From NCBI GenBank assembly GCA_965219005.1, contig CBDCMS010000003.1, positions 2,418,001-2,482,000 on the forward strand: a stretch of 64,000 bases of DNA, written 5' to 3'. Positions 46,213 through 54,829 of this stretch are shown here, piece after piece. The notes under the pieces are model-generated. The model was not told the origin of the DNA. It did no database searches and worked only from the letters and a program-made list of their open reading frames with translations. This stretch comes from CAUZIZ01 sp965219005. GTDB taxonomy: Bacteria; Acidobacteriota; UBA6911; RPQK01; JAJDTT01. A program made the translations under genes and the position numbers. Position 1 is the first letter of the stretch. Every line of letters starts with the position of its first letter.

Positions 46213-47166
46213 ATGAACGTTAAGATCCAGAAACGGAATATGCACCTCTCTCCCAACCTGCAGCGGTTGATTGGGAAACAGTGCGCCAAGGTTCGTAGGA
46301 TCCTGCCGACCTTTGCTCCTCAAGATCTGCATTTGCACGTCACGATCGAGAGGAAACCCCGGAGCCAGTATGAGACGGCCCTGGTGCTCACGGTTCCCCA
46401 GACATCCATACGCACCGAGGAGATCGAGGCCAATCCTTCCACCAGCATCTTGAGGGCCTTTCACGAGCTGGTCCGGCGAATCAAGAGATTCAAAAGCCAC
46501 CTGGGCCACGAGCATACACGTCACCGCCGGCCTCTACAGATGGTCGAGAACCTCTCAACCGAACGAGTGTTGGACCTGGAAACAGCCATCAGCAACAATT
46601 TGGAGAAGTTGGAGAATTACATCCGTCGGGAGCTCTACTCTCACGTGGTCCAAAGGGATCTCTCCCCTGGACTGATTCAGGTAGCAGCTCTTGTCGACGA
46701 CGTATTCCTCGAGGTCAGTGCTAGGGCGGCTGAGCAGCCGCACGATCTGAGTCTGGAACAGTGGATGTTTCAGCTGGCACATCAGAAGTTGAGAGAGCGG
46801 CTGAACGATCTTCAGAGCCACCGGGAAGATAGCTCAGTCGAGGAAACCAGCCCGGAGGATTCCAGATGGGACGACGAGACTTCCAACTTCTTTCAACCCG
46901 ATGAGAGTCTTCGTCTGGAAGATCTGCTGGTGGACGCAAGCAGCACCAATCCAGAGGAACTCATGCAGGGCGAAGAGGCGGAACAACTGTTTCATAGACT
47001 AGTGGCCAAACTGTCGGACTCGATCAGAGAATCCTTCGTGCTGTTTGCCATCGAGGGCTTCGGTGCAGACGAAGTCGCTATGATCACGGGAAAACCCACT
47101 TCGCAGGTCCTCAAAGATGTGGAGAATGCACGGCGAGCATTAAGGACCGGACTCTCGCTCCAGTGA
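46213..47166 (+). CDS. HPF/RaiA domain fused to a sigma-70-like domain
   Basis: N-terminal ~100 residues match the hibernation-promoting factor fold (MNVKIQKRNMHLSPNLQRLI, LHVTIERKPRSQYETALVL), which binds the 30S subunit and silences ribosomes. The remainder (residues ~120-317) lacks the long-HPF dimer domain and instead resembles ECF sigma factor regions: VQRDLSPGLIQVAALVDDVF (region 2-like) and SDSIRESFVLFAIEGFGADEVAMITGKP (region 4 helix-turn-helix-like). An acidic linker (EDSSVEETSPEDS) joins parts. It could link ribosome hibernation to transcription. The sigma assignment is by pattern only. Confidence 0.75.
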   Translation: MNVKIQKRNMHLSPNLQRLIGKQCAKVRRILPTFAPQDLHLHVTIERKPRSQYETALVLTVPQTSIRTEEIEANPSTSILRAFHELVRRIKRFKSHLGHEHTRHRRPLQMVENLSTERVLDLETAISNNLEKLENYIRRELYSHVVQRDLSPGLIQVAALVDDVFLEVSARAAEQPHDLSLEQWMFQLAHQKLRERLNDLQSHREDSSVEETSPEDSRWDDETSNFFQPDESLRLEDLLVDASSTNPEELMQGEEAEQLFHRLVAKLSDSIRESFVLFAIEGFGADEVAMITGKPTSQVLKDVENARRALRTGLSLQ

Positions 47167-47244
47167 GCCTTGTCCCACGTCCACCAGGTGGCGTGCCTTA
47201 ATCCGGAACCCCGCTCTTTTCGGCTGAGCCGCCGCACACCTTTC

Positions 47245-48642
47245 ATGGACATCCTTCTGACCCACGGCTACTTCCTGCACCGGGATCGGCACGAGCGACA
47301 GATCATGAAGCCGTATCCCCCGCTCGGGATCCTGTACGCCTCCGCACACTTGAAGCAAATGGGATTCTCGGTAGGAGTCTACGACACGACCTTCTCGGAT
47401 CTTGCTTCCTTTAGGGAACATCTGCGGAAAAAGCGCCCAGCGGTGGTGGGGTTGTACTGCAATCTCACCACCCGAAAGCAAGTGTTGGAAATGGCCAACC
47501 TGTCTCGTAGAGAAGGCTGTTTGACGGTCCTGGGTGGGCCCGAGCCGGCGAACTACGTCCCGGAGTATCTGGCAAACGGAGCGGATGTGGTGGTAGTCGG
47601 AGAAGGGGAGCTGACTCTGGGAGAGCTCCTCCCTCATCTGCTCCGACACGGCGTGGCCCGGCTCGATCACATTCCCGGACTTGCCTACAGAGACGAGCAG
47701 GGAAAGGTCATGCGCACCCCGGCTCGCCCCCACATCCAGAATCTGGACGCCCAGCCGCTACCGGACAGGGAAGCGATCAATATCGAGAAATATGTTGAGG
47801 TCTGGCGCCAACACCATGGCATGGGTGCGGTCTCCCTGATCACGTCCCGTGGATGCCCCTATACCTGTACCTGGTGTAGTCACAGCGTCTTCGGTTACAG
47901 CCACCGCGCCCGCTCTCCCGAGCATGTTGCCGAAGAGGTCGAATGGCTACTCGAGAGATATCATCCCGATCTACTTTGGTATGCCGATGACGTGTTCACC
48001 ATCAACCCTCGCTGGCTCTTTCAGTACGCTGCAGAGCTCAGGAGGCGCGAGATCCGGGTGCCCTTCGAGACCATCTCCCGGGAGGACCGTCTCGACGAGG
48101 AGATCGTAGTCTGCCTTGCCGATATGGGGTGTCATCGTCTCTGGTTGGGATCAGAAAGTGGTTCCCAGCCGATTCTTGATGCCATGCAACGACGCACCAG
48201 TGCTCCTCGTTTGCGTGAGATGGTCCGGCTGCTCCAGCGCCATGGAATCCAGGCGGGGCTGTTTCTGATGCTCGGCTACGAGGGAGAAAACGATTCTGAC
48301 ATCGAGGCCACATTGGAGCATTTGAAAAGCGCGAGCCCCGATGTCTTCACGCTGACGGTGGCCTACCCTATCAAAGGGACGCCCTATCACGACGAGGTGT
48401 CGAGTCGGGTGATCCAACAAAAGCCCTGGGCCAGCGGCACCGACCGCGACGTCCAGATAGCCGGCCGTCACTCTCGGCGTTTCTACCAGTCTGCGATTCG
48501 GTGGATCTCAGGGGAGTTCGCACTGCACAAGCAAACGGCATCACACAAGCCCGCACGGGCTACAGTTAGACTCAAGGCACTTGCCAATTCAAGAATCGGG
48601 CGACTGGGAATGCAGCTTACCCGTCACCAGGTCGAAGGCTAA
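47245..48642 (+). CDS. B12-binding radical SAM protein (4 of 5)
   Basis: Class B radical SAM enzyme with cobalamin-binding-like N-domain (MDILLTHGYFLHRD, LGGPEPANYVPEYL) and cluster motif RGCPYTCTWC near residue 203, then WLGSESGSQPIL. ATG 47245 makes the normal N-terminus; an upstream frame to 47170 is unneeded. It is closest in form to copy 5 at 53247 (both begin PYPPLG and use the CxWC motif), which suggests a duplication. No product is assigned. Confidence 0.87.
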   Translation: MDILLTHGYFLHRDRHERQIMKPYPPLGILYASAHLKQMGFSVGVYDTTFSDLASFREHLRKKRPAVVGLYCNLTTRKQVLEMANLSRREGCLTVLGGPEPANYVPEYLANGADVVVVGEGELTLGELLPHLLRHGVARLDHIPGLAYRDEQGKVMRTPARPHIQNLDAQPLPDREAINIEKYVEVWRQHHGMGAVSLITSRGCPYTCTWCSHSVFGYSHRARSPEHVAEEVEWLLERYHPDLLWYADDVFTINPRWLFQYAAELRRREIRVPFETISREDRLDEEIVVCLADMGCHRLWLGSESGSQPILDAMQRRTSAPRLREMVRLLQRHGIQAGLFLMLGYEGENDSDIEATLEHLKSASPDVFTLTVAYPIKGTPYHDEVSSRVIQQKPWASGTDRDVQIAGRHSRRFYQSAIRWISGEFALHKQTASHKPARATVRLKALANSRIGRLGMQLTRHQVEG

Positions 48643-48665
48643 CGACATTGGCCCCTGTTTAACTC

Positions 48666-48795
48666 TAACCCTTTGCCTTTGACCTTGCCCGTGCCTTTGC
48701 CTGACTTCATTCGGCGATGCTCGGACAGACTGAAGTGTAAGCAAGAGCGAGGACGTTGCCGGAAACGGGCAAAGGCAAGGGCAAGGGTAGGAAGA
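48666..48795. repeat. Inverted short-repeat pair between convergent genes
   Basis: CCTTTGCCTTTGACCTTGCC at 48670-48690 and GGGCAAAGGCAAGGGCAAGG at 48764-48783 are near reverse complements, ~75 bp apart, in units of 6-7 bp. It sits between the converging radical SAM and GT4 genes, where a two-way terminator would be useful. Confidence 0.55.
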
Positions 48796-48813
48796 GGACT
48801 CTCAACACAAACC

Positions 48814-49920
48814 TCACAGCACCGACCGATAGACAGTCAGGGTCGCCTGGGCAGCCTTCCGCCAGGAGAACCGACCTACTCTGGCAAGGCCTTCGCTGGC
48901 AAGGCTTTCCCTCAGCTCCTCGTCGGTCGCCAGGCGAACCAGAGCCTGCTCAATGGACTCAACCTCCAGAGGGTCGATGAACTCAACGGCTCCTCCACCC
49001 ACCTCATTCAATGAAGATTCTCTGGAGGAGATCACGGGAGTTCCAGAGGCCATGGCTTCGACGACCGGGAGACCGAAACCTTCGTAGATCGAAGGAAAGA
49101 CAAAAAACTCGCTGAGGTTGTAGAGTGCTGGGAGATCTGCAAAGGGAACGTAGCCCAGGAAACGCACCGAGTCGTTCAATCCAAGAGGGTCGATACTCTC
49201 AATCACCTCTCTGAAGCCCCAACCCAACGATCCGGCCAGGACCAGTTGATGGGTCAGGACCTGCCTGCGCCGCATCCCGGCGAAAGCCCTGAGGAGGCGA
49301 GTGAGATTCTTTCGAGGTTCGATCGTCCCGACATAGAGTATGAAACGTTGGCTGAGGCCATAGCGGCGCCGAACCTGCTCCAACATCTCTGACTCCTTGA
49401 GCGGCTTGAACTCGGGCGCTGGAGCTTCGGGAACTACGTGAATTCCATCTGGGGGGAGTCCCCAGAGCCGCATCATGTCCCGGCGAGCGCTTTCCGAAAC
49501 CGTGATGATCGCCTTCGCTTTCCGTGCACACAGCCGAACCAGCGGCCGAGTCAAGCGTCGCCGCAGGGGGTGAAACTGAGGGAAGAGGCTCAGGCTCATG
49601 TCATGGATCGTAAGGACTGTGGGAACTCGGGTCCCCAGAGGCGAAATGGAGTTGGTGAAGTGCGCAAGATCGGGATTGACCTCGTTCAAGACCGAGAAAG
49701 CCCGCGTTTGCATCCACAGACTCCGGAAGCGGAGCCGGTGCCCTGGATGGATCCTTGCGATAGGAGGAAGCGGGTTTGAGGTGAAAGGAGGAGCATTGGA
49801 AACGATGACAAATTGGTCTTTGGGGGCCTCCCTCAGAAGGTGCTGAAGCAAGTGTTCGGTGTAGTACCCAACGCCCGTCTGTCCCGCTCTCAAGGTGGTG
49901 CCGTCAAAGCAGACTTGCAT
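48814..49920 (-). CDS. Glycosyltransferase family 4
   Basis: 368-aa GT-B retaining glycosyltransferase. N-terminal GQTGVGYYTEHLL (donor/acceptor loop), LYVGTIEPRKNL, and C-terminal EGFGLPVVEAMASGTPVISS (nucleotide-sugar site) are clear. WbaZ/mannosyltransferase-like. Its ATG is preceded on the minus strand by an upstream gap shared with the Wzx gene. It likely adds a sugar during surface polysaccharide synthesis. Confidence 0.88.
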   Translation of the reverse strand: MQVCFDGTTLRAGQTGVGYYTEHLLQHLLREAPKDQFVIVSNAPPFTSNPLPPIARIHPGHRLRFRSLWMQTRAFSVLNEVNPDLAHFTNSISPLGTRVPTVLTIHDMSLSLFPQFHPLRRRLTRPLVRLCARKAKAIITVSESARRDMMRLWGLPPDGIHVVPEAPAPEFKPLKESEMLEQVRRRYGLSQRFILYVGTIEPRKNLTRLLRAFAGMRRRQVLTHQLVLAGSLGWGFREVIESIDPLGLNDSVRFLGYVPFADLPALYNLSEFFVFPSIYEGFGLPVVEAMASGTPVISSRESSLNEVGGGAVEFIDPLEVESIEQALVRLATDEELRESLASEGLARVGRFSWRKAAQATLTVYRSVL

Positions 49921-50245
49921 AGCGGTTTAGTCCACCAGCCGCGCTGGATCCCTCGGGAAGCACTTCGGGGTGTCCCATATTCGGAGTATCGCTGGCTTGC
50001 AGAGGTTACTTCATCCTTCGAGATTTGCCCTCTCCGATATTCTGCGGCTTATCATTGAGCAGTTGCCACCCCCAAAGGGATCGAATGCAAAACTCCGAAC
50101 AAGCGAACTCCAAGATGGCTTGCAGCCCAGGCGGCAGCAAGCGTACTCTTGCCCCGCTCGTGGCTAAGTACACTGGTAACTACGCTGAATTGTAGGGCCG
50201 TGGAACTCGCTCACACCTCTTGAGAGTCCAGGCCAGGGACCGATC
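49921..50245. other. Intergenic region between divergent genes
   Basis: 325 bp between the GT4 start and the Wzx start. Both promoters should be here. I see only weak boxes (TTGCCC at about 50026 with TATCAT at about 50051, spacing 19-20). No RNA gene, gene fragment or repeat was recognised. Confidence 0.4.
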
Positions 50246-51523
50246 GTGATTCGAACTACACTTCTTATTGGGTACAAGACGCTGTCGGAATTCGCCGGCA
50301 AACTTTTTTTCTTTCTGATCATCATCTGGGCCGCCCGCAATCTATCGAAGGAGGAGTTTGGAATCGTTTCGCTGGCATGGGCCCTGGGCTGGATCACCGC
50401 GATCGCAACTGACTTTGGTCTCCAGATCTTTCTGACCCGACAGATCTCATTGCGGACATCCCAGGCCCCAATCATCTTGAAAAGACTCCTACGGATCCGG
50501 ATCTCCCTCTGTGGCGTGCTGCTGCTCGGGGGAGGGGTTGTCATGGTTTTCGTGGACTGGGGTCAATTCTCAGGAGCATTCTTGCTCATCGTTGCGTCGC
50601 AAACCATTGCCTCCCTGATCGATTTCTTCAGCCACTTTTATCGAGGACTGTCGCGAGCTGATGTCGAAGCCTCGATCAACCTGGTTTATAGAGGTCTCAC
50701 CCTGATCTTGGTGCTACTGCTTTCGAGGACCCTCAGTCCCCTGCTGGCCGTCTCCTACGCTATGATCCTAGGAGCGGTGACCGGACTGGCGATCACCTGG
50801 TTTCTGGCTTTGCGCCTGTGCCGCAGGATTCAGGTAGAAGCCACAGATTCCAAGGATGGACTCTTCAGCATATCGACCGCAGAACTGTTCAGAAGAATTG
50901 CGCCGATTGGGGCAGGAATCCTGTTGTCCGCCCTCTACTTTCGGATGGATCTGTTTCTGATCGAATATTGGAAGGGGTCCGAGGCGGTGGCGATCTATAA
51001 TGCCGTGTTTCGACTGATAGAGGCCCTACGACTGTTCCCCGCCGCGGTTCTTGCTGTCGTATTCCCCTATCTCTGTCGCTCCCGCAGCCTCAGCCCACTG
51101 GTGGCTACAGGAATGGGGCTGGCGATGGCAGGCCTTCTGGCTACGGCTGTGGGCAACTGGCAGGGTGGACCCTGGCTCAGTCTCTTCTACGGAGAGAGTT
51201 ACGGGCAGGGCCTGGGAGCTTTTCGAATCCTCCTGTGGGCGGTTCCGTTGCTCTTCCTGAACTTTGCGCTCACCCACCAGTTGATTGGGTGGGAACGACA
51301 GCGCGCCTATGCCTGGCTCTGTGGAGGATCCTTGATCACCAATCTCCTGCTGAATTGGGCACTTATTCCTCACTGGGGAATTGAGGGGGCTGCCTGGTCG
51401 ACCCTGGCAACCGAGCTCTTCCTGGGTGGAGGCTGTCTCCTCGTGCTGATGTCCGAAAGACCTTCAAAGAACCTTAGTGCTCCCTTCCATAAATACGATG
51501 ATGTATGCAGATGGGGCTTGTGA
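50246..51523 (+). CDS. wzx: Wzx-like polysaccharide flippase
   Basis: 425-aa MATE/MOP-superfamily transporter of lipid-linked oligosaccharide, with about 13 helices. N-terminal LLIGYKTLSEFAGKLFFFLI, core ADVEASINLVYRG and FRMDLFLIEYW. GTG start at 50246. The last 15 or so codons are unusual: from about 51476 the reading frame runs into the left arm of repeat element B and ends at 51523 inside it, so the C-terminal tail SAPFHKYDDVCRWGL is encoded by the element. Confidence 0.85.
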   Translation: MIRTTLLIGYKTLSEFAGKLFFFLIIIWAARNLSKEEFGIVSLAWALGWITAIATDFGLQIFLTRQISLRTSQAPIILKRLLRIRISLCGVLLLGGGVVMVFVDWGQFSGAFLLIVASQTIASLIDFFSHFYRGLSRADVEASINLVYRGLTLILVLLLSRTLSPLLAVSYAMILGAVTGLAITWFLALRLCRRIQVEATDSKDGLFSISTAELFRRIAPIGAGILLSALYFRMDLFLIEYWKGSEAVAIYNAVFRLIEALRLFPAAVLAVVFPYLCRSRSLSPLVATGMGLAMAGLLATAVGNWQGGPWLSLFYGESYGQGLGAFRILLWAVPLLFLNFALTHQLIGWERQRAYAWLCGGSLITNLLLNWALIPHWGIEGAAWSTLATELFLGGGCLLVLMSERPSKNLSAPFHKYDDVCRWGL

Positions 51524-51749
51524 GGCGAGATCAAGGCAGGAGGAGGAAGCCGATGCTTTGCCATCTTCGACGACGACCAACGCAGAGATCGTCCACAACC
51601 CCCATCTGCCCTCCGGGTGGCGACGCGACGGGCCGATGGCTTTGTCGCTCCTCCTTGCAATACGCAAGAGTATGGCTTCGTCGTCGCTTCGCGCCCTCGA
51701 CGCCGTCGCGCTCGCCACATACATCATCGTATTTATGGAAGGGAGCACT
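51476..51749. repeat. Structured inverted-repeat element, copy B (274 bp)
   Basis: Perfect 32-bp inverted arms (51476-51507 and 51718-51749; AGTGCTCCCTTCCATAAATA...). Inner stem 51507-51522 with 51594-51609, and a third pair with GTGGCGACGCGAC at about 51618. The core (51523-51593) is about 88% identical to copy A at 3799-3869. Arms share no sequence with copy A's arms. It is placed between wzx and the nucleotidyltransferase gene. Confidence 0.88.
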
Positions 51750-51781
51750 TAGCGAGCCGCTCCAACTTTCCTGGAAGGGCG

Positions 51782-52708
51782 ATGTCTACTGAGTCCGCGC
51801 GCGTGCTCTCGGATGACGAGCTGTCCATTCTGAAGACGGTGGTCTATGCGTCTATATTCGACTACGCAATGACCCTTGAAGAACTGCACCGCAGCCTGCT
51901 GGAGGCCACCCTTACCGCGGACGCGATCCTTGCAGAGTATGAATCCAGCGAAGGGCTGCAGAAGATCATCGAATTCCGGGAGGGATTCTTCTTTCCGCGA
52001 GGCCGCTTCAGTCTAGTCGAGAAACGACAACAGCGACAGATTGCCAGCCGCAGCCTGCTGGAGCGAAATCGTTGGGTGTTGAAACTCGTCTGTGCCATCC
52101 CCAACACTCGGCTGGTAGCTCTCTCTGGCAGCGCCGCCCACGGGAACGCCGAGTTGGACAGTGACATCGATCTTTTCATCGTGACCCGAAGAGGGTGTGT
52201 CTGGGGAGTCGCCGTCAGCGCGCTGCTGCTGACCAAAATGCTCGGGTACCAACGGATGGTGTGTTGCAATCTGGTCTTATCCGAGAAGCGATTGAAGATC
52301 GATCAGGAGGACCTGTTCACCGCCAATCAGATCGGCCACCTGAAACCGCTGGTGGGATACCAGACCTATCTTAACTTTCTTTCCGAAAACTCCTTTGTGG
52401 GGGAACGGTATCCCAATCTGCTTCCCCTTCCGGGCTGCCTTGACGGCTACCGCCCAGGCTTGATCGTTCGATCGGCCAAGGCGACGTTGGAGACCCTCGC
52501 CTTACTGGGCATCCGGCAGCTGTTAGAGCTCGTCTCTCGGAAATCGTACTCCCGATACCTTCGCACCCGATCCGGTCGCTGGTCGTCCCCCGACCAGGTT
52601 GTCCTCGAAAGAGACCACCTCAAGCTACACACAGAAACACATCGACACTGGGTTATGGAAAAATTTCAACGAGAGCTCTCGTTGGCTTTGGAGAGGATTT
52701 CTTCCTAG
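51782..52708 (+). CDS. Nucleotidyltransferase-fold protein
   Basis: 308-aa soluble protein with a central nucleotidyltransferase (pol-beta type) motif LSGSAAHGNAELDSDIDLFIV (G-S, then D-x-D metal pair) near residue 120. Such single-copy proteins are common in polysaccharide gene clusters. The large C-terminal region (VGYQTYLNFLSENSF, GLIVRSAKATLETLAL) is helical and not recognised. ATG 51782 follows the repeat by 30 bp; the upstream frame belongs to the element. Confidence 0.75.
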   Translation: MSTESARVLSDDELSILKTVVYASIFDYAMTLEELHRSLLEATLTADAILAEYESSEGLQKIIEFREGFFFPRGRFSLVEKRQQRQIASRSLLERNRWVLKLVCAIPNTRLVALSGSAAHGNAELDSDIDLFIVTRRGCVWGVAVSALLLTKMLGYQRMVCCNLVLSEKRLKIDQEDLFTANQIGHLKPLVGYQTYLNFLSENSFVGERYPNLLPLPGCLDGYRPGLIVRSAKATLETLALLGIRQLLELVSRKSYSRYLRTRSGRWSSPDQVVLERDHLKLHTETHRHWVMEKFQRELSLALERISS

Positions 52709-52713
52709 GGACT

Positions 52714-53240
52714 ACTTGAATAGTGAACAGTGATGAAGTGATCAGTGACCAGTACCGGAAACAGCTGCAGGCAACAGAGCCGCGAACGACTTGACTTCTC
52801 TGCAAGATGAGCCCAAGTTCCGGGGAGAGAGCTGGACAACCGCAAGATCTCTGTTGACCCCGAAAAGTTCCGTTCTCGAATCGGGCCAGCACCGCTGGGG
52901 GCCCCACTAAGCTGAAACTTCAATTAGCAAGTCCCCAGGACCTAACCCATTGATTTAGTGAGGGATTAGGCGTATTAGAGACACGTCTTTACGCCGCGGG
53001 CGTTATTGCGGGTAGCCCAGGGTTGGCGATGCGAAGCGAGCGAGGGGTTGGGGCTCTGGGAGATCTTGCTGTTTTCATGTACGATCCGGCGCAGCTGGGG
53101 GCGGGGCTAGGCCGAAACTTCAAACGTGGATTCGGTCGCCAGGCCGAAGCCCTAGCTTCGAGCTCTTGGCTCGAACCGGCGGCCTGGAGACCGCCGCCAC
53201 GCCGGATCGCCGAAGTTTCTTTCTCGAACGATCCAGCGTG
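52714..53240. repeat. Dispersed repeat family R2, copy 2 (composite)
   Basis: 52714-52925 resembles copy 3 in layout (starts ACTTGAATAGTGAAC, ends GCTGAAACTTC). Then a REP-like segment 52984-53060, then 53070-53240 which matches the second half of copy 1 including CAAACGTGGATTCGGTCGCC and the GGCCTGGAGACC stem. So copy 1's parts are here separated by an inserted REP-like unit. The end overlaps the 3' terminus of the radical SAM gene region by only a few bases. Confidence 0.8.
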
Positions 53241-53246
53241 GACGAA

Positions 53247-54668
53247 TCAGCCACGGAGACGGTAGAGCTGAAGACGATCCCAGGGCAGACTCAGGGCACG
53301 CCCCAGCGCTCCCACTGCTCTCCAGTCTCCCTTGGCCAACCTCTGCCAGGCCCCGCGGGCACGATGTTGCTTGTGCACGGTGGCGTGTAGCCTTTGATAG
53401 AAGGCGTGCGAAAAAGGTCCCTGGTAGAGCATTGCCAGGTCGCTGCTGTCGACCCAATTCTGCTTGGCGCCCAGTTGGGACTGCACGACGTCGTAGAATT
53501 TGGTGCCGGGCAGGGGATAGGAAACCGAAATTCCGATCTCGTCCGGGCCACAGTCCCGAACCATGCGCATCGTCTGCTGCACATCAACCCAGGCCTCATT
53601 GGGGTAGCCGAATTGCAGAAAGAATCCGACTCTAATTCCGACCTGCTGCAGTTGCTTGGTAGCCCGATGGGTGTCCTCGAGCGTAGTCCCTTTGTCCATG
53701 GCGTCCAGGATCTTTTGTGAACCTGACTCGGCTCCCATCCAGACGGTACGACATCCTGCGGCACCCAGCTTCTCCGCTATCCGCTCACTGACAAGGTCGG
53801 TCCGCAGAAGACACTTGAAGGGAGTCTGGATCTGCTTCTCGCAAACCAGATCAGAGAATTGTTCGATCCAACCCCGCTTCAGCCCAAAGATGTCGTCTGC
53901 GAACCAGACATGGTCCGGTTGCTGGCGCCCCTTCAACCACGTCAGTTCCTCGACCACATTCTCGGGGCTTCGCGAGTGATAACGCTGACCGTAAATGGGT
54001 TTCGCACACCAGTTGCAGTGATAGGGGCAACCTCGGGTAGTGACCATGTTGACGGAATAGTATCCGTGGCGGCTCTGCCACAGCTCCCGGTATCGCTCGG
54101 CATCCACCAGATCCCAAGCCGGAAAAGGAAGCTGATCCAGATCTCTAAGAGGCTGGCGAGCGGCGAAGCTTCCATTCGAGGTCCCGGCCGGGACAACCCC
54201 TTCGATCTCGCTGGCGGGGAGCGAACTCTGTCCACTGAGCGAAGCGATGAGATCGCCTAGAGCAATCTCGCCCTCGCCGATCAGGATGTAATCCGCGCCC
54301 TTCTTGAAGTAATCCTGCCGATGATCGGTGGCATCCGATCCCGAGACGATCACGGTACAACCCTGGGCCTTTGCCTGCTCTATCATCTCCCAGGCCGCCT
54401 CGCGCATTCGGAGCAGGCACATCTTGCTCAGATAGTTGAAGCTGTCCTCATAGATGACGGCGAACCTGGGCCGGTGGCGATCCAAAGCCTCGGCCCAACC
54501 CTCGGTCGACTCGGCCAGCATGGCGTCGAAGAGCGCAACCTGAAACCCTCTGCTTCTCAGATGGCTTGCCGCATAGAGCGTCCCCAGCGGAGGGTAGGGC
54601 TGCATCGCCTCCCATAGCTTCGGGTCGAAGCGGAGGTAGTAGGATTGTCCGAGCAATACCATGTTCAT
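53247..54668 (-). CDS. B12-binding radical SAM protein (5 of 5)
   Basis: Class B radical SAM enzyme, about 473 aa. N-domain MNMVLLGQSYYLRFDPKLWE, SGSDATDHRQ, GEGEIALGDL; cluster motif RGCPYHCNWC near residue 213; MGAESGSQKIL. ATG at 54668 (or 54662) is preferred; the frame extends to 54752 without recognisable content. Close in form to copy 4. It follows the interrupted TPR membrane gene on the minus strand, separated by a hairpin and a short heptamer repeat. Confidence 0.87.
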   Translation of the reverse strand: MNMVLLGQSYYLRFDPKLWEAMQPYPPLGTLYAASHLRSRGFQVALFDAMLAESTEGWAEALDRHRPRFAVIYEDSFNYLSKMCLLRMREAAWEMIEQAKAQGCTVIVSGSDATDHRQDYFKKGADYILIGEGEIALGDLIASLSGQSSLPASEIEGVVPAGTSNGSFAARQPLRDLDQLPFPAWDLVDAERYRELWQSRHGYYSVNMVTTRGCPYHCNWCAKPIYGQRYHSRSPENVVEELTWLKGRQQPDHVWFADDIFGLKRGWIEQFSDLVCEKQIQTPFKCLLRTDLVSERIAEKLGAAGCRTVWMGAESGSQKILDAMDKGTTLEDTHRATKQLQQVGIRVGFFLQFGYPNEAWVDVQQTMRMVRDCGPDEIGISVSYPLPGTKFYDVVQSQLGAKQNWVDSSDLAMLYQGPFSHAFYQRLHATVHKQHRARGAWQRLAKGDWRAVGALGRALSLPWDRLQLYRLRG

Positions 54669-54770
54669 GGCGCGGCCGAATCTTACAACGAATCGGCTTT
54701 GGGGTGCAGGACCCGATCCGTAGGGAGACGGGCCGGCCAACCGCTCGAGCAAGGGGGGAGTGATTCCTCC

Positions 54771-54801
54771 CCTGTGATAGTCGGCACCGAACTATCACAG
54801 G
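54771..54801. other. Perfect hairpin, 11-bp stem and 9-nt loop
   Basis: CCTGTGATAGT pairs with ACTATCACAGG, loop CGGCACCGA. A run of A follows on the plus strand; read on the minus strand (the direction of both flanking genes) the T run comes before the hairpin, so it is not a standard terminator. The loop-side sequence also occurs at 10344-10358 in the opposite orientation. Confidence 0.7.
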
Positions 54802-54812
54802 AAAAAAATCGG

Positions 54813-54829
54813 CTGCAACCTGCAACCTA
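54813..54829. repeat. Short heptamer repeat
   Basis: CTGCAACCTGCAACCTA, two and a half units of CTGCAAC (7-bp period), overlapping the stop of the TPR gene. Confidence 0.55.
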
